NCBI RefSeq assembly: GCF_006159205.1
Contig: NZ_CP040812.1
Location: forward strand, 3,720,001 to 3,784,000
Source of the DNA: Antarcticibacterium flavum
GTDB taxonomy: Bacteria > Bacteroidota > Bacteroidia > Flavobacteriales > Flavobacteriaceae
Length of the DNA stretch: 64,000 bases
Reading direction: 5' to 3'
This document shows, in pieces, positions 36,032 through 44,658 of the stretch. Position 1 is the stretch's first letter; each line of letters begins with the position of its first letter. The notes under the pieces were generated by a model. That model saw nothing but the letters and a program-made list of their open reading frames with translations, searched no databases and was not told the origin of the DNA. Made by a program: the position numbers and the translations under genes.

Positions 36032-37186
36032 ATGGACCACAAATCCCACGGCTTAAATACTCTTTGTACTCATGCCGGCGAACTTGAAGACAGTGTTTAT
36101 AAAGGAGCTGTTTCCCCATTATATATGTCAACTTCCTATGCTTTTGAAGATGTTGAGGTAAAACGCTATCCCCGTTATTTCAATACCCCTAACCAGGTTG
36201 CCCTGGCAAAAAAAATAGCCACTCTTGAATATGGAGAAGAGGCCCTTATTTTTGGCAGCGGGATGGCTGCAGTGAGTACTGCTCTTATGGCATTTTTGCA
36301 TAAAGGGGACCACGTGGTATTTCAAAACACCCTCTATGGCGGGACAAGCAACCTGGTGGTAGAGGAATTTGATAAATTTGGAATAGAATATTCCTTCACA
36401 GTAGATTGCAAACCTGCAAGCTTTGAAGCAGAAATAAAAGAAAACACAAAAGTCATTTATATTGAAACCCCCTCCAATCCCTTGCTCACCATTACAGATG
36501 TACAGGCCGTAGCAGGGATTGCAAAGAAGCACAATCTTGTGAGTATGATAGACAATACATTTGCCTCCCCGGTAAATCAAAACCCAATTAAGCTGGGAAT
36601 TGATATTGTCATCCACTCGGCTACCAAATATATGGGCGGCCACAGTGATATTCTGGCAGGGGCGCTGATCTCTTCAAAAGAACATATGGATACTATCTTC
36701 CAGCTGGCTAAGAATTTTGGAGGCAGCCTCAGCGATTATACTGTTTGGTTGCTGGAGCGAAGTATCAAAACAATGGGGCTAAGGGTGAAGGCCCAGAATA
36801 AAAATGCAGGAAAACTGGCAAAGTATCTGGAAAATCATCCGGATGTGGCCAGGGTATATTATCCCGGCCTGGAATCCCATCCGGATCATGAACTTGCAAA
36901 AGAACAAATGAAAGGATTTGGCGGAATGTTATCCTTTGAACTAAGGGATGGGCTGGATGCTGATATTTTTCAGAAAAAACTGAAACTAATAAAGTCCAGC
37001 ATGAGTCTGGCAGGAGTGGAGTCTACAATTCTATCTCCCAGCAAAACCTCCCACGGCCTGCTAACTCCTGAAGAAAGGGAGAAGCAGGGGATAAAGGATG
37101 GGCTCTTAAGGTTCTCTGTAGGGATCGAAGAGAAAAAGGATCTCATAGCAGATATTGAACAGGCTTTAAAAGAAGTGAGAGCTTAG
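36032..37186 (+). CDS. Cys/Met metabolism PLP enzyme (cystathionine gamma-synthase/lyase type)
   Basis: Trans-sulfuration enzyme (384 residues), using PLP bound to K199 in HSATKYMGGHSD. Other family features are FGSGMAAVSTAL (phosphate loop), YGGTSNL, ETPSNP and IDNTFASP, and the C-terminal SLAGVESTILSPSKTSHG. Sequence alone does not separate cystathionine gamma-synthase, cystathionine gamma-lyase and methionine gamma-lyase; the residues after NTFASPVNQ are those of the gamma-synthase/lyase cluster. It lies 51 bases upstream of bshB1; a cysteine-supplying role for bacillithiol would fit but is inference. Confidence 0.87.
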   Translation: MDHKSHGLNTLCTHAGELEDSVYKGAVSPLYMSTSYAFEDVEVKRYPRYFNTPNQVALAKKIATLEYGEEALIFGSGMAAVSTALMAFLHKGDHVVFQNTLYGGTSNLVVEEFDKFGIEYSFTVDCKPASFEAEIKENTKVIYIETPSNPLLTITDVQAVAGIAKKHNLVSMIDNTFASPVNQNPIKLGIDIVIHSATKYMGGHSDILAGALISSKEHMDTIFQLAKNFGGSLSDYTVWLLERSIKTMGLRVKAQNKNAGKLAKYLENHPDVARVYYPGLESHPDHELAKEQMKGFGGMLSFELRDGLDADIFQKKLKLIKSSMSLAGVESTILSPSKTSHGLLTPEEREKQGIKDGLLRFSVGIEEKKDLIADIEQALKEVRA

Positions 37187-37237
37187 TTTTTCCCGGGTAA
37201 AGGAAAAAACATCTTAAGCATTAAAATTTATAATAGA

Positions 37238-37954
37238 ATGAAATTAGACATACTTGCAGTAGGAGCACACCCCGATGATGTAGAACTTAGTTGTTCCGGC
37301 ACCCTTGCAAAGGAAGTGGACAGGGGAAAGAAAGTGGGGATCCTGGATCTTACCCGGGGCGAAATGGGCACACGGGGCACTGCTGAAACCCGGAAGGAAG
37401 AAGCTGCCGCCGCTGCAGAGATTCTTGGAGTAAGTATGCGCCACAACCTTGGTTTTCGCGATGCCTATTTCTTAAATGATGAAGCGCACCAACTTGAGGT
37501 TATAAAGATCCTTAGAAAATACAGGCCAGAGATTGTTTTGTGCAATGCGAAAGAGGACAGGCATATTGACCACGGGAGAGGTGCTAATCTTGTAAGTGAA
37601 TCCTGTTTTCTTAGCGGTCTACGAAAAGTGGAAACGACCTACGAAGGTGAAAAGCAGGAAGCCTGGAGGCCTAAGCTGGTATATCATTATATACAGTGGA
37701 AAAACCTGGAGCCAGATGTAGTAGTGGATATTTCAGGGTATATGGACAAAAAGCTTGCCTCGGTAAAAGCGTATAAAACACAATTTTACGATGAAAATAG
37801 TAAGGAACCCAGTACTCCTATTTCGAGTGATAACTTTTTGGATAGTATAACTTACAGGGCCCGCGACCTTGGCCGGCTCATAGGGACAGATCACGCTGAG
37901 GGCTTTACTGTAGAGCGCTATGCTGCAGTAGATTCCATTTTTGACCTAATTTAA
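37238..37954 (+). CDS. bshB1: Bacillithiol biosynthesis deacetylase BshB1
   Basis: Zinc deacetylase (238 residues) that removes acetate from GlcNAc-malate, the second step of bacillithiol synthesis. The LmbE-family zinc ligands are H11 and D14 (GAHPDDVE) and H112 (EDRHIDHGRG); LTRGEMGTRGTAETRKEEA and the NLGFRDAYF segment are characteristic of BshB1 rather than mycothiol enzymes. bshA and bshC are not present here. The tRNA-His gene follows 60 bases downstream from its own promoter. Confidence 0.93.
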   Translation: MKLDILAVGAHPDDVELSCSGTLAKEVDRGKKVGILDLTRGEMGTRGTAETRKEEAAAAAEILGVSMRHNLGFRDAYFLNDEAHQLEVIKILRKYRPEIVLCNAKEDRHIDHGRGANLVSESCFLSGLRKVETTYEGEKQEAWRPKLVYHYIQWKNLEPDVVVDISGYMDKKLASVKAYKTQFYDENSKEPSTPISSDNFLDSITYRARDLGRLIGTDHAEGFTVERYAAVDSIFDLI

Positions 37955-37968
37955 TTTTATTTTTTTCT

Positions 37969-37998
37969 TTGCAGAATTACAGAAATAATATACATTTG
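37969..37998 (+). promoter_or_regulatory. Bacteroidota-type promoter of tRNA-His
   Basis: TTG at 37969-37971, a 19-base spacer and TACATTTG at 37991-37998 match the TTG-N19-TAnnTTTG housekeeping consensus exactly. It lies 15 bases before the tRNA 5' end, leaving room for a very short leader. Confidence 0.75.
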
Positions 37999-38013
37999 CA
38001 ACCGCTAATAAAT

Positions 38014-38088
38014 GGTGGTTGTAGCTCAGCTGGTTAGAGCGCCTGATTGTGGTTCAGGAGGTCGCCGGTTCGAACCCGGTCTTCCACC
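38014..38088 (+). tRNA. tRNA-His(GUG)
   Basis: Cloverleaf with extra G at -1 (38014) facing C73 (38088), the tRNA-His identity pair. D arm GCTC/GAGC, anticodon arm CCTGA-TTGTGGT-TCAGG with anticodon GTG, T arm GCCGG-TTCGAAC-CCGGT. The acceptor GTGGTTG/CTTCCAC pairs at five of seven positions, with U-U at 5:68 and 6:67. The 3' CCA is not encoded (CCT follows). It has its own promoter and terminator, so it is a single-gene unit. Confidence 0.95.
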
Positions 38089-38097
38089 CTTTTTAAG

Positions 38098-38127
38098 GCT
38101 CCTTAGGAAACTAAGGAGCTTTTTTTT
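38098..38127 (+). terminator. Rho-independent terminator of tRNA-His
   Basis: GCTCCTTAG (38098-38106) pairs perfectly with CTAAGGAGC (38111-38119) over a GAAA loop, followed by eight T. Confidence 0.93.
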
Positions 38128-38251
38128 GCTTATAACTTATTGACTTTATACCAGAACCTTATTTCGGATCAAGCATGATTGTTGGGGACTAAGCAAAAAT
38201 TGTAGTTAATCTAAACAGGAAGAATTCTATATTTTTTACTCCTTTGAATTT

Positions 38252-38353
38252 CTCACATCTCACATCTTCTAACTTATCTCACTTCTCACTTCTCACTTCT
38301 CACTTCTCACTTCTCACTTCTCAATACTCAATACTCAATACTCAATACTCATT
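38252..38353. repeat. Tandem heptamer array, CTCACTT then CTCAATA
   Basis: After degenerate heptamers (cacatct types), six copies of CTCACTT (38278-38319) run directly into four of CTCAATA (38320-38347) and a decayed CTCATTG, all in the same 7-base phase. It lies in the 560-base gene-free stretch between the tRNA terminator and the PNPOx-like gene. Confidence 0.88.
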
Positions 38354-38535
38354 GGTATCCGATTAAATTAATGTGAATTTAAGTTAAGCCATGCTACATA
38401 TAGTCCGAGGTCTTGTCAACCTCCACATTGGGGTGGTTTTGAAACTAAAATAGTTTAAGAATCAAGGCTTTTTAAAATTGAATAAATCTCGTATTTCCAT
38501 AGACATATATTTTAGTCCAGGTTCTATATTCCAGC

Positions 38536-38551
38536 AGCGGAAGCGGTCTAA
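38536..38551. repeat. Third copy of the AGCG-NAGCGGTCTAA motif
   Basis: AGCGGAAGCGGTCTAA, one base from the copy at 18262-18276 in alignment, lies 27 bases before the next heptamer array. The stretch 38354-38535 between the arrays shows no gene. Confidence 0.45.
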
Positions 38552-38577
38552 ATTCTTGTACCGGACAATAATGACTC

Positions 38578-38683
38578 AATACTCACTTCTCAATACTCAA
38601 TACTCAATACTCACTTCTCAATACTCACTTCTCAACACTCAATGCTCAATACTCACTTCTCAATACTCAATACTCAATACTAT
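38578..38683. repeat. Tandem heptamer array, ACTCAAT/ACTCACT/TCTCAAT mix
   Basis: Fifteen in-phase heptamers of the form (A/T/G)CTCA(A/C)(T/C), beginning at 38577 or 38578. Two unit types alternate in blocks, so copies look shuffled by unequal exchange or slippage. The array abuts the last codons of the PNPOx-like gene. Confidence 0.88.
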
Positions 38684-39228
38684 CATGGAATAAGAAAAGT
38701 TTTCTCCCACTCTTCATCTTTTTTCTCGAAAAGCGCTCTTAGTCTATTGGGCTCTGCACGTAATTTGAGATACTCTATTCCATCGGGTACCAGTTCAAGT
38801 ACGGCAAAATTGAGATCATTGGTCCTCTTCACCTCAAGGGGATTTTTTATCTTTTTTCCCGGGGGGTATTTAGTGTTATAATCATTAATAGACCTGCCGT
38901 CTACCTTCAAGCGGTGGTCTTCCCAAAGTTCATCATCGGTATGTAATTTGATCTTGCCGCGTAAAAATAGTTGTAAATGCAGCAGGTGGTTGTAAAATAC
39001 CACACTGGCGGCGGGGTTGGCCCGTAGATGCTCAATTTTAGAGGACCTAATATCAGTATAAAATAGCAAACTCTTCTTTTTTGTAACCTTCCTCAAGTTG
39101 ACAAAGCGTTGTTTTATTTGGGTGGGGGTTTCAAACGTAGCCAGGCTGCAAATATTGAAGGGGTGGTTCTCCTCCCTGGCTCCACATTCAAGTTCTTTCC
39201 AGGTTTCAGTAAAAAGATCGTTAAGCAT
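38683..39228 (-). CDS. Pyridoxamine 5'-phosphate oxidase-like FMN-binding protein
   Basis: A 181-residue split-barrel flavoprotein of the PNPOx-like family. NICSLATFETPTQIKQRFVNLRKV, then SLLFYTDIRSSKIEHLRANPAASVVFYN, is the typical FMN/phosphate-binding N-terminal half (RSSK contact). The C-terminal signature of true PdxH is not present, so this is probably a general FMN-dependent reductase/oxidase rather than the B6 enzyme. The last codons meet a heptamer array, so the very end of the protein could have been altered by the repeat. Confidence 0.83.
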   Translation of the reverse strand: MLNDLFTETWKELECGAREENHPFNICSLATFETPTQIKQRFVNLRKVTKKKSLLFYTDIRSSKIEHLRANPAASVVFYNHLLHLQLFLRGKIKLHTDDELWEDHRLKVDGRSINDYNTKYPPGKKIKNPLEVKRTNDLNFAVLELVPDGIEYLKLRAEPNRLRALFEKKDEEWEKTFLIP

Positions 39229-39365
39229 AATAAAGTTTTAAGATCCCGGAATGAATAGATCGTTCAGGAAATGAATCTTTTTTATATTCCCGGTTTCTTA
39301 AATTTAAGAAAAAAATATAAAATAACCCTTTATAGATAGTTTAGAAGTTACAAAAGAATGGCGTG

Positions 39366-40091
39366 TTAATCGATCTCATATTCAAGCCTCATGGTAATTG
39401 AGGCTGTTTTGTTTTTATCCTGAGTATTATAGGCTCCACTCCAGCTGTAATCCTCCCCGCTATTTTGCCCTGTGATCTGGAAAACACCCATCGTGGCGCT
39501 GTTAAGATCCCCAAGTTTTTCGCCGCTGTTTTCTGCGATCTTCTCAGCTCTTAGCCTTGCATCTTCCGTAGCCTTTGAGATCATAGCGATCTTAAGATCT
39601 GCGATTTTGGTGTAATAATATCTTGGAGGAGAGGAATTGAACTGTACTCCCAGATTTAGTAGTTCTGTGATCTCCCGGGAGACATTTTCAATAAGTTCCA
39701 CATCATTCGATTCTATTTTTATAGTTTGTACTAATTCGTAACCTTTAAAAGTACTACCTACGTAATTTCCGTTTTGATACTGGTTCTCCTGCTGTTCAAT
39801 CGTTTGCACTGAATTAAAGACAATATTATTTGCAGGAATGCCTTTATCAATAAGATATTTTCTCACAGTTTCCTTATCCCTGTTTACTTCATCATAAGCC
39901 TGTTTCAGGTCTGGGCTCATCCGGCTAAAACGGCCTTCCCAAACAATAAGATCTGATGTGAAATTCTCGCTTCCAGATCCCGTCACAGCGATCACACCCT
40001 GGGGTTGAGCTCTTTTGACATAAGCATTTCCAAGAAACAGCGAGGCAAGAACAATGGCGATTGAAAATATGATTGCAGTGATGTATTTCAT
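39366..40091 (-). CDS. SIMPL (DUF541) domain protein
   Basis: A 241-residue protein with one N-terminal transmembrane or signal segment (residues 4-24) and a SIMPL domain behind it. ITVTGSGSENFTSDLIVWEG-type opening (here IAVTGSGSENF) near 36, YELVQTIKIESND near 128 and the SKATEDARLRAEKIAENSGEKLGDL segment near 175-200 are characteristic. SIMPL proteins are periplasmic and of unclear role; the E. coli member YggE affects oxidative stress tolerance. It diverges from guaA. Confidence 0.87.
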   Translation of the reverse strand: MKYITAIIFSIAIVLASLFLGNAYVKRAQPQGVIAVTGSGSENFTSDLIVWEGRFSRMSPDLKQAYDEVNRDKETVRKYLIDKGIPANNIVFNSVQTIEQQENQYQNGNYVGSTFKGYELVQTIKIESNDVELIENVSREITELLNLGVQFNSSPPRYYYTKIADLKIAMISKATEDARLRAEKIAENSGEKLGDLNSATMGVFQITGQNSGEDYSWSGAYNTQDKNKTASITMRLEYEID

Positions 40092-40170
40092 ATAGGGGAA
40101 ATTAGCTATCTAAAGGTATAAAATTAAAGTTAGCATAGGTCATTATTGGTTCAAATTACTATTTTTGCCT

Positions 40171-41703
40171 ATGCAAAAAAACGTACTCATTTTAGACTTC
40201 GGGTCGCAGTATACACAATTAATTGCCAGACGTGTAAGAGAGCTCAACATCTACTGCGAGATCCATCCTTATAACAAAATACCTAATGACCTTTCAGGTT
40301 TTAAAGCAGTGATCCTCTCGGGAAGCCCTTTCTCTGTAAGAGGAGAAGATGCACCGCACCCGGACCTTTCCCAAATTAGGGGAAAACTACCGGTCCTTGC
40401 AGTTTGCTATGGTGCCCAATATCTGGCCCACTTCAATGGAGGAAAGGTTGAAGCCTCTGAAATACGCGAATATGGCCGTGCAAATCTCTCTGTAATTAAA
40501 GACGGGGAAGCTTTATTTGAAGGCATCGTGGAAAATTCACAGGTATGGATGAGTCACAGTGATACCATAAAAGAGCTTCCTGAAAGAGCCGTAAGGCTGG
40601 CAAGCACAAGCGATGTACTTAATGCCGCTTATAGAATAGATGGGGAAGATACATTCGCAATACAATTTCATCCTGAAGTATATCATTCGACCGATGGGAA
40701 ACAGCTGCTCGAGAACTTCCTTGTAAACATAGCTGGTGTGCCGCAGACCTGGACACCTGAAGCTTTCGTGGACATGACAGTGGGAGCCCTTAAGGAACGA
40801 ATTGGCGATGATAAAGTGGTACTTGGTTTAAGCGGGGGAGTTGACTCCAGCGTTGCTGCAGTGCTACTTCATAAAGCAATAGGAAAAAACCTTTATTGCA
40901 TTTTTGTTAACAACGGGCTTTTAAGAAAAGGCGAATTTGAAAGTGTCCTTGAGCAATACAAGGATATGGGGCTTAATGTAAAAGGGGTAGATGCTTCGGC
41001 ACGTTTCTTGGATGCGCTTGCAGGAGTAAGTGATCCTGAAGATAAGCGCAAGGCAATAGGAAATGCCTTTATAGAGGTCTTTGATGATGAAGCTCACCGT
41101 ATTGAAGATGTGAAGTATCTTGCACAGGGAACTATTTATCCCGATGTGATCGAAAGTGTATCTGTCAACGGGGGACCTTCAGCAACTATTAAATCCCACC
41201 ATAATGTGGGAGGACTGCCGGACTTTATGAAACTTGAAGTAGTAGAGCCTTTGAAGATGTTGTTCAAAGATGAGGTAAGAAGAGTGGGGGCAGAGCTGGA
41301 AATAAGTGACAGCATTCTTGGCAGGCACCCTTTCCCGGGGCCGGGATTGGCAATTAGGATCCTGGGAGATGTAACGGCAGAGAAGGTGAGGATCCTACAG
41401 GAAGTAGATGCGATATTCATCAATGGATTAAAGGAGTGGATGCTTTATGATAAGGTGTGGCAGGCCGGTGCTATATTACTTCCGGTAAGCTCTGTGGGAG
41501 TAATGGGTGATGAAAGAACTTATGAGAAAGTGGTGGCGCTTCGGGCTGTTGAATCTACAGATGGTATGACTGCAGACTGGGTTAATCTACCTTATGATTT
41601 CCTGCAAAAAACATCCAATACAATAATAAATAGGGTAAAAGGCGTTAATAGAGTGGTGTATGACATTAGTTCGAAACCACCGGCTACCATCGAATGGGAA
41701 TAA
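40171..41703 (+). CDS. guaA: GMP synthase (glutamine-hydrolysing)
   Basis: Converts XMP to GMP (510 residues from ATG 40171; the TTG at 40165 is unlikely). The class I amidotransferase domain has the nucleophile in AVCYGAQ and the His-Glu pair in FHPEVYH. The ATP pyrophosphatase domain has [10 protein letters not shown], and the C-terminal dimerisation domain contains [12 protein letters not shown] and ends [11 protein letters not shown], the invariant GuaA terminus. TATTTTTG at 40160-40167 resembles a -7 box but lies too near the start to be sure. Confidence 0.97.
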   Translation: MQKNVLILDFGSQYTQLIARRVRELNIYCEIHPYNKIPNDLSGFKAVILSGSPFSVRGEDAPHPDLSQIRGKLPVLAVCYGAQYLAHFNGGKVEASEIREYGRANLSVIKDGEALFEGIVENSQVWMSHSDTIKELPERAVRLASTSDVLNAAYRIDGEDTFAIQFHPEVYHSTDGKQLLENFLVNIAGVPQTWTPEAFVDMTVGALKERIGDDKVVLGLSGGVDSSVAAVLLHKAIGKNLYCIFVNNGLLRKGEFESVLEQYKDMGLNVKGVDASARFLDALAGVSDPEDKRKAIGNAFIEVFDDEAHRIEDVKYLAQGTIYPDVIESVSVNGGPSATIKSHHNVGGLPDFMKLEVVEPLKMLFKDEVRRVGAELEISDSILGRHPFPGPGLAIRILGDVTAEKVRILQEVDAIFINGLKEWMLYDKVWQAGAILLPVSSVGVMGDERTYEKVVALRAVESTDGMTADWVNLPYDFLQKTSNTIINRVKGVNRVVYDISSKPPATIEWE

Positions 41704-41758
41704 TATAAGGTGCAGGTCATAAAGGGTTTAGGGCTGCGTCAAACGAAATAAAAGACAA

Positions 41759-43702
41759 ATGAAGTATTTAATAATGATGTGCCTGTTCTTTCAGGTAATT
41801 TCCTTAACGGCCTTTGGGCAGGCATATAAGTATCATACAGTTGCCCCCGAGGAAAATGTCTACAGGATCGCTCAAAAATATAATATTTCTGCAGAAGCTA
41901 TCTATAAATTGAATCCCGATGCCCGTAATGGGGTGAACGTGGGTTCCAAACTGGTGATCCCGCTTCAGGAAGAAAAAGTGGTTAACACCAGTGAACCTGT
42001 TTCTTTTAAATACCATAAGGTTGAAAAAAAAGAAACACTCTTTGGTTTGTCCCAACGGTATAATGTTGACATAGATGAGATTAAAAAGTATAATAAACAT
42101 CTATATTCAAAAGAACTTCAACAGGGAGAGGAAGTAAGTATTCCGGTATATGCGAAAACCGAAACTCCTCTTCCCAAAGCGGTGGCCCAGGGTCCTCCTC
42201 CTGTTCAAATTACCAAAACCCGCGAACATATCATCCTGCCAAAAGAAACCAAATTTGGGATTGCAAGGAAATATGGGATGACGGTGGAGGAACTTGAAAA
42301 ACTTAATCCAAAGGTGGATGTCCTGCAACCGGGCATGATGATCAAGGTAGCTACCAATGTCATAGATGAACCGGTTATTATTACAGATGATGCTTTCCAG
42401 TTTTATGAAGTGCAGCCCCAGGAGACTATTTTCGGTCTTACCCAGCGGTTCCAGGTAGACAGAGATTCTTTAATGGCTTTAAACCCTGGATTAAGGGATG
42501 GTCTAAAATCGGGGATGGTCTTAAAAGTTCCAACCAGGGATGCCAGGGGAAGGGAACTGGAGGATATTGAGGTTGAAGTAACAGAGACTGCAGCCGGAGA
42601 GGCGCGAGCTACCAGGCTGGAGGATAACATCAAGGACAGAAGTACCAAAAACCTTGTATTAATGTTGCCTTTTAATTTGAACAAGATCAATAATGATACT
42701 ATTTCCAATTCCAAAAATGTAATTGAGAATGACAGGGTAATGAGGGTTTCGCTGGATTTTTATAGCGGGGTGATGATGGCCCTGGAAAGAGCAAAGGAAT
42801 TGGGGATATCAACTAACCTCCAGGTTTTTGATACACAACGACAGGCAGGGAAGGTTACTTCTATCATACAATCCAACAACTTTTCCAATGTAGATGCGGT
42901 AATAGGGCCTTTATACCAGGCCACCAGTGAGGAAGCCGCATCCAGGCTTTCCGCAACGGGAATTCCTGTAATCTCACCGCTTACTAACCGGGAATTGCGG
43001 TGGATGCCCAATTTATATCAGGCCAGGCCAAGTGATGATATGTTGAGGGATGCTATGATAGACTATATACGTAATAATTCACAGGGCAAGAATGTCATCA
43101 TCATTGCAGATGGCAAAAACGCTGCCTTAAGGAACAGGTTAAATAATGCAATTCCAGGTTCCAGAATTGTGAATCCATCAGACAATAATATTAGTGAGGG
43201 AAGTATTGCGACCTCCATCCTTAAAGACAGAGAAAACTGGGTGATCCTGGAATCTGAAAGCGTTGGACTTTTAAGCAGTGCAACTTCTGCCCTTAACAGA
43301 CTGGCAAGGAATAATAAGATCACCTTGTTCACCACCAATAAGAATTCTTCTTTTGACAGTAATGTACTGGCCAATGATCATTTGGGAAGACTTAACTTTC
43401 ATTTCCCTTCTGAATATAAGGAGTTTGATGAAACGGTGAGCGATATGTTCATCGACAAGTATAAGTCAAAATATGGATATGTTCCCAATAACTATACTGT
43501 AAGAGGTTATGATCTAACCCTTGACATTTTGCTAAGACTTGCGGCAATGAGTTCCCTGGAAGAATCTGTAAGAGCCAACATTTTAACCGAATATGTGGAG
43601 AACAAATTTAGTTACAGGCCAAAGGCAAATGGAGGATTCTATAATGATGCTATTTACATCATGCATTATAATGATGATCTAACCTTAAGTGTAGCCCGAT
43701 AG
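41759..43702 (+). CDS. LysM peptidoglycan-binding protein with type-1 periplasmic-binding domain
   Basis: Exported protein of 647 residues. A signal peptide (residues 1-20, ending AFGQ) is followed by four LysM modules, starting near residues 23, 80, 158 and 217 (YHTVAPEENVYRIAQKYN, YHKVEKKETLFGLSQRYN and two more). From about 300 the chain becomes a Peripla_BP/LpoA-like fold: LVLMLPFNLNKI, FYSGVMMALERAKELG, DAVIGPLYQATSEEAASRL, IPVISPLTN. LysM would hold it on the cell wall, while the binding-protein fold may sense a ligand or a synthase. It follows guaA by 55 bases and is followed by an OsmC gene. Confidence 0.87.
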   Translation: MKYLIMMCLFFQVISLTAFGQAYKYHTVAPEENVYRIAQKYNISAEAIYKLNPDARNGVNVGSKLVIPLQEEKVVNTSEPVSFKYHKVEKKETLFGLSQRYNVDIDEIKKYNKHLYSKELQQGEEVSIPVYAKTETPLPKAVAQGPPPVQITKTREHIILPKETKFGIARKYGMTVEELEKLNPKVDVLQPGMMIKVATNVIDEPVIITDDAFQFYEVQPQETIFGLTQRFQVDRDSLMALNPGLRDGLKSGMVLKVPTRDARGRELEDIEVEVTETAAGEARATRLEDNIKDRSTKNLVLMLPFNLNKINNDTISNSKNVIENDRVMRVSLDFYSGVMMALERAKELGISTNLQVFDTQRQAGKVTSIIQSNNFSNVDAVIGPLYQATSEEAASRLSATGIPVISPLTNRELRWMPNLYQARPSDDMLRDAMIDYIRNNSQGKNVIIIADGKNAALRNRLNNAIPGSRIVNPSDNNISEGSIATSILKDRENWVILESESVGLLSSATSALNRLARNNKITLFTTNKNSSFDSNVLANDHLGRLNFHFPSEYKEFDETVSDMFIDKYKSKYGYVPNNYTVRGYDLTLDILLRLAAMSSLEESVRANILTEYVENKFSYRPKANGGFYNDAIYIMHYNDDLTLSVAR

Positions 43703-43705
43703 TCC

Positions 43706-44104
43706 ATGACCTCCAAAGTAACATATAAAGGAAATCTTAGAACTTCCTGTGAGCATTTACAAAGTGGAAATGTATTTATTACAGACGCACCTGTTGACAA
43801 TCAGGGAAACGGGGAAGCCTTTTCCCCCACAGATACTGTTGCGACTGCGCTGGCCTCTTGTATGTTAACCATAATGGGTATCAAGGCAAGAGATCTTGGT
43901 ATAGATATTGAAAATACCTTTGCACAGGTTACCAAGCACATGGCTGCAGACCCAAGACGTATCTCCAAAATCGAGGTAGAATTCTTTTTTAATCAAAGTT
44001 TTGATAAAAAGCAGAAGACCATCCTGGAAAATGCAGCAAGGACTTGCCCTGTAATTTACAGCCTTCACCCCGACATTGAAAAGGTGATCGCCTTTAATTA
44101 CTAA
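43706..44104 (+). CDS. OsmC family protein
   Basis: A 132-residue OsmC/Ohr superfamily protein. The two conserved cysteines are in ALASCMLTIMG (about C52) and ARTCPVIYSL (about C114), the pair used for peroxide reduction by the family; the SPTDTVATAL segment before the first is typical of the YhfA/OsmC branch. It starts three bases after the LysM protein stop, so it is probably co-translated. Substrate could be organic hydroperoxide, unproved. Confidence 0.88.
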   Translation: MTSKVTYKGNLRTSCEHLQSGNVFITDAPVDNQGNGEAFSPTDTVATALASCMLTIMGIKARDLGIDIENTFAQVTKHMAADPRRISKIEVEFFFNQSFDKKQKTILENAARTCPVIYSLHPDIEKVIAFNY

Positions 44105-44112
44105 CTTTATTT

Positions 44113-44658
44113 ATGAGAACCATAATTTTCCTTTTCCTGCTTGCCGGGCAAGGCCTTCACGCGCAAAATAATCCTGAAAAGATCTATTGGCAGGATGAAC
44201 CCCTTTCCTGGGAAGATTTCAAAGCAAGGCCAGACAAGAGTTCGTCTTTCCAGGCCAATACCAATGCCGGTCTTTCCTATTCCTGGAATTTGAAAAATGA
44301 AAATGGGATTTTATCCTTAAGGTATGAGGTGTTTAGCTATTTTAATCCCGAATCTTCCTGGGTGGTTCCCACTTCAAAAAATGATCACCTTTTAACCCAC
44401 GAACAACTTCATTTCGATATTACCGAGTTGCATGCAAGAAAACTTAGGAAAGAACTTTCAAACCTCCAGATTGAACAGCTGGGAAAAGACCCAAAAAGGG
44501 TTTTAAATTCATTTTATTCCCGAATAGAAAAAGAGCGGGCTGTAATGCAGCAAAAGTTTGACAGGGAAACCAATCACAGCATGAACAGGGAAGCAGAGGC
44601 TAAATGGCAAAAATTCGTAAAGGATGAACTGGCAAAAGTGAAAGATTACCAGGCGTAG
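44113..44658 (+). CDS. DUF922 family secreted putative zinc protease
   Basis: A 181-residue protein with a signal peptide (residues 1-17, LHAQ). The DUF922 pattern starts with YWQDEPLSWEDFKARPD, and the zinc-type motif H96-E-Q-L-H100 lies in LTHEQLHFDITELHARKLRKEL, with a possible third ligand in the following helix. Members are predicted metalloproteases. It is the last gene of the guaA-LysM-osmC run; its 3' end overlaps the convergent nitronate monooxygenase-like gene by 13 bases. Confidence 0.83.
   Translation: MRTIIFLFLLAGQGLHAQNNPEKIYWQDEPLSWEDFKARPDKSSSFQANTNAGLSYSWNLKNENGILSLRYEVFSYFNPESSWVVPTSKNDHLLTHEQLHFDITELHARKLRKELSNLQIEQLGKDPKRVLNSFYSRIEKERAVMQQKFDRETNHSMNREAEAKWQKFVKDELAKVKDYQA

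Noticed and set aside
38252..38683. CRISPR-like array
   Set aside because: The repeats are 7-bp units without unique spacers or cas genes, so this is simple tandem repetition.
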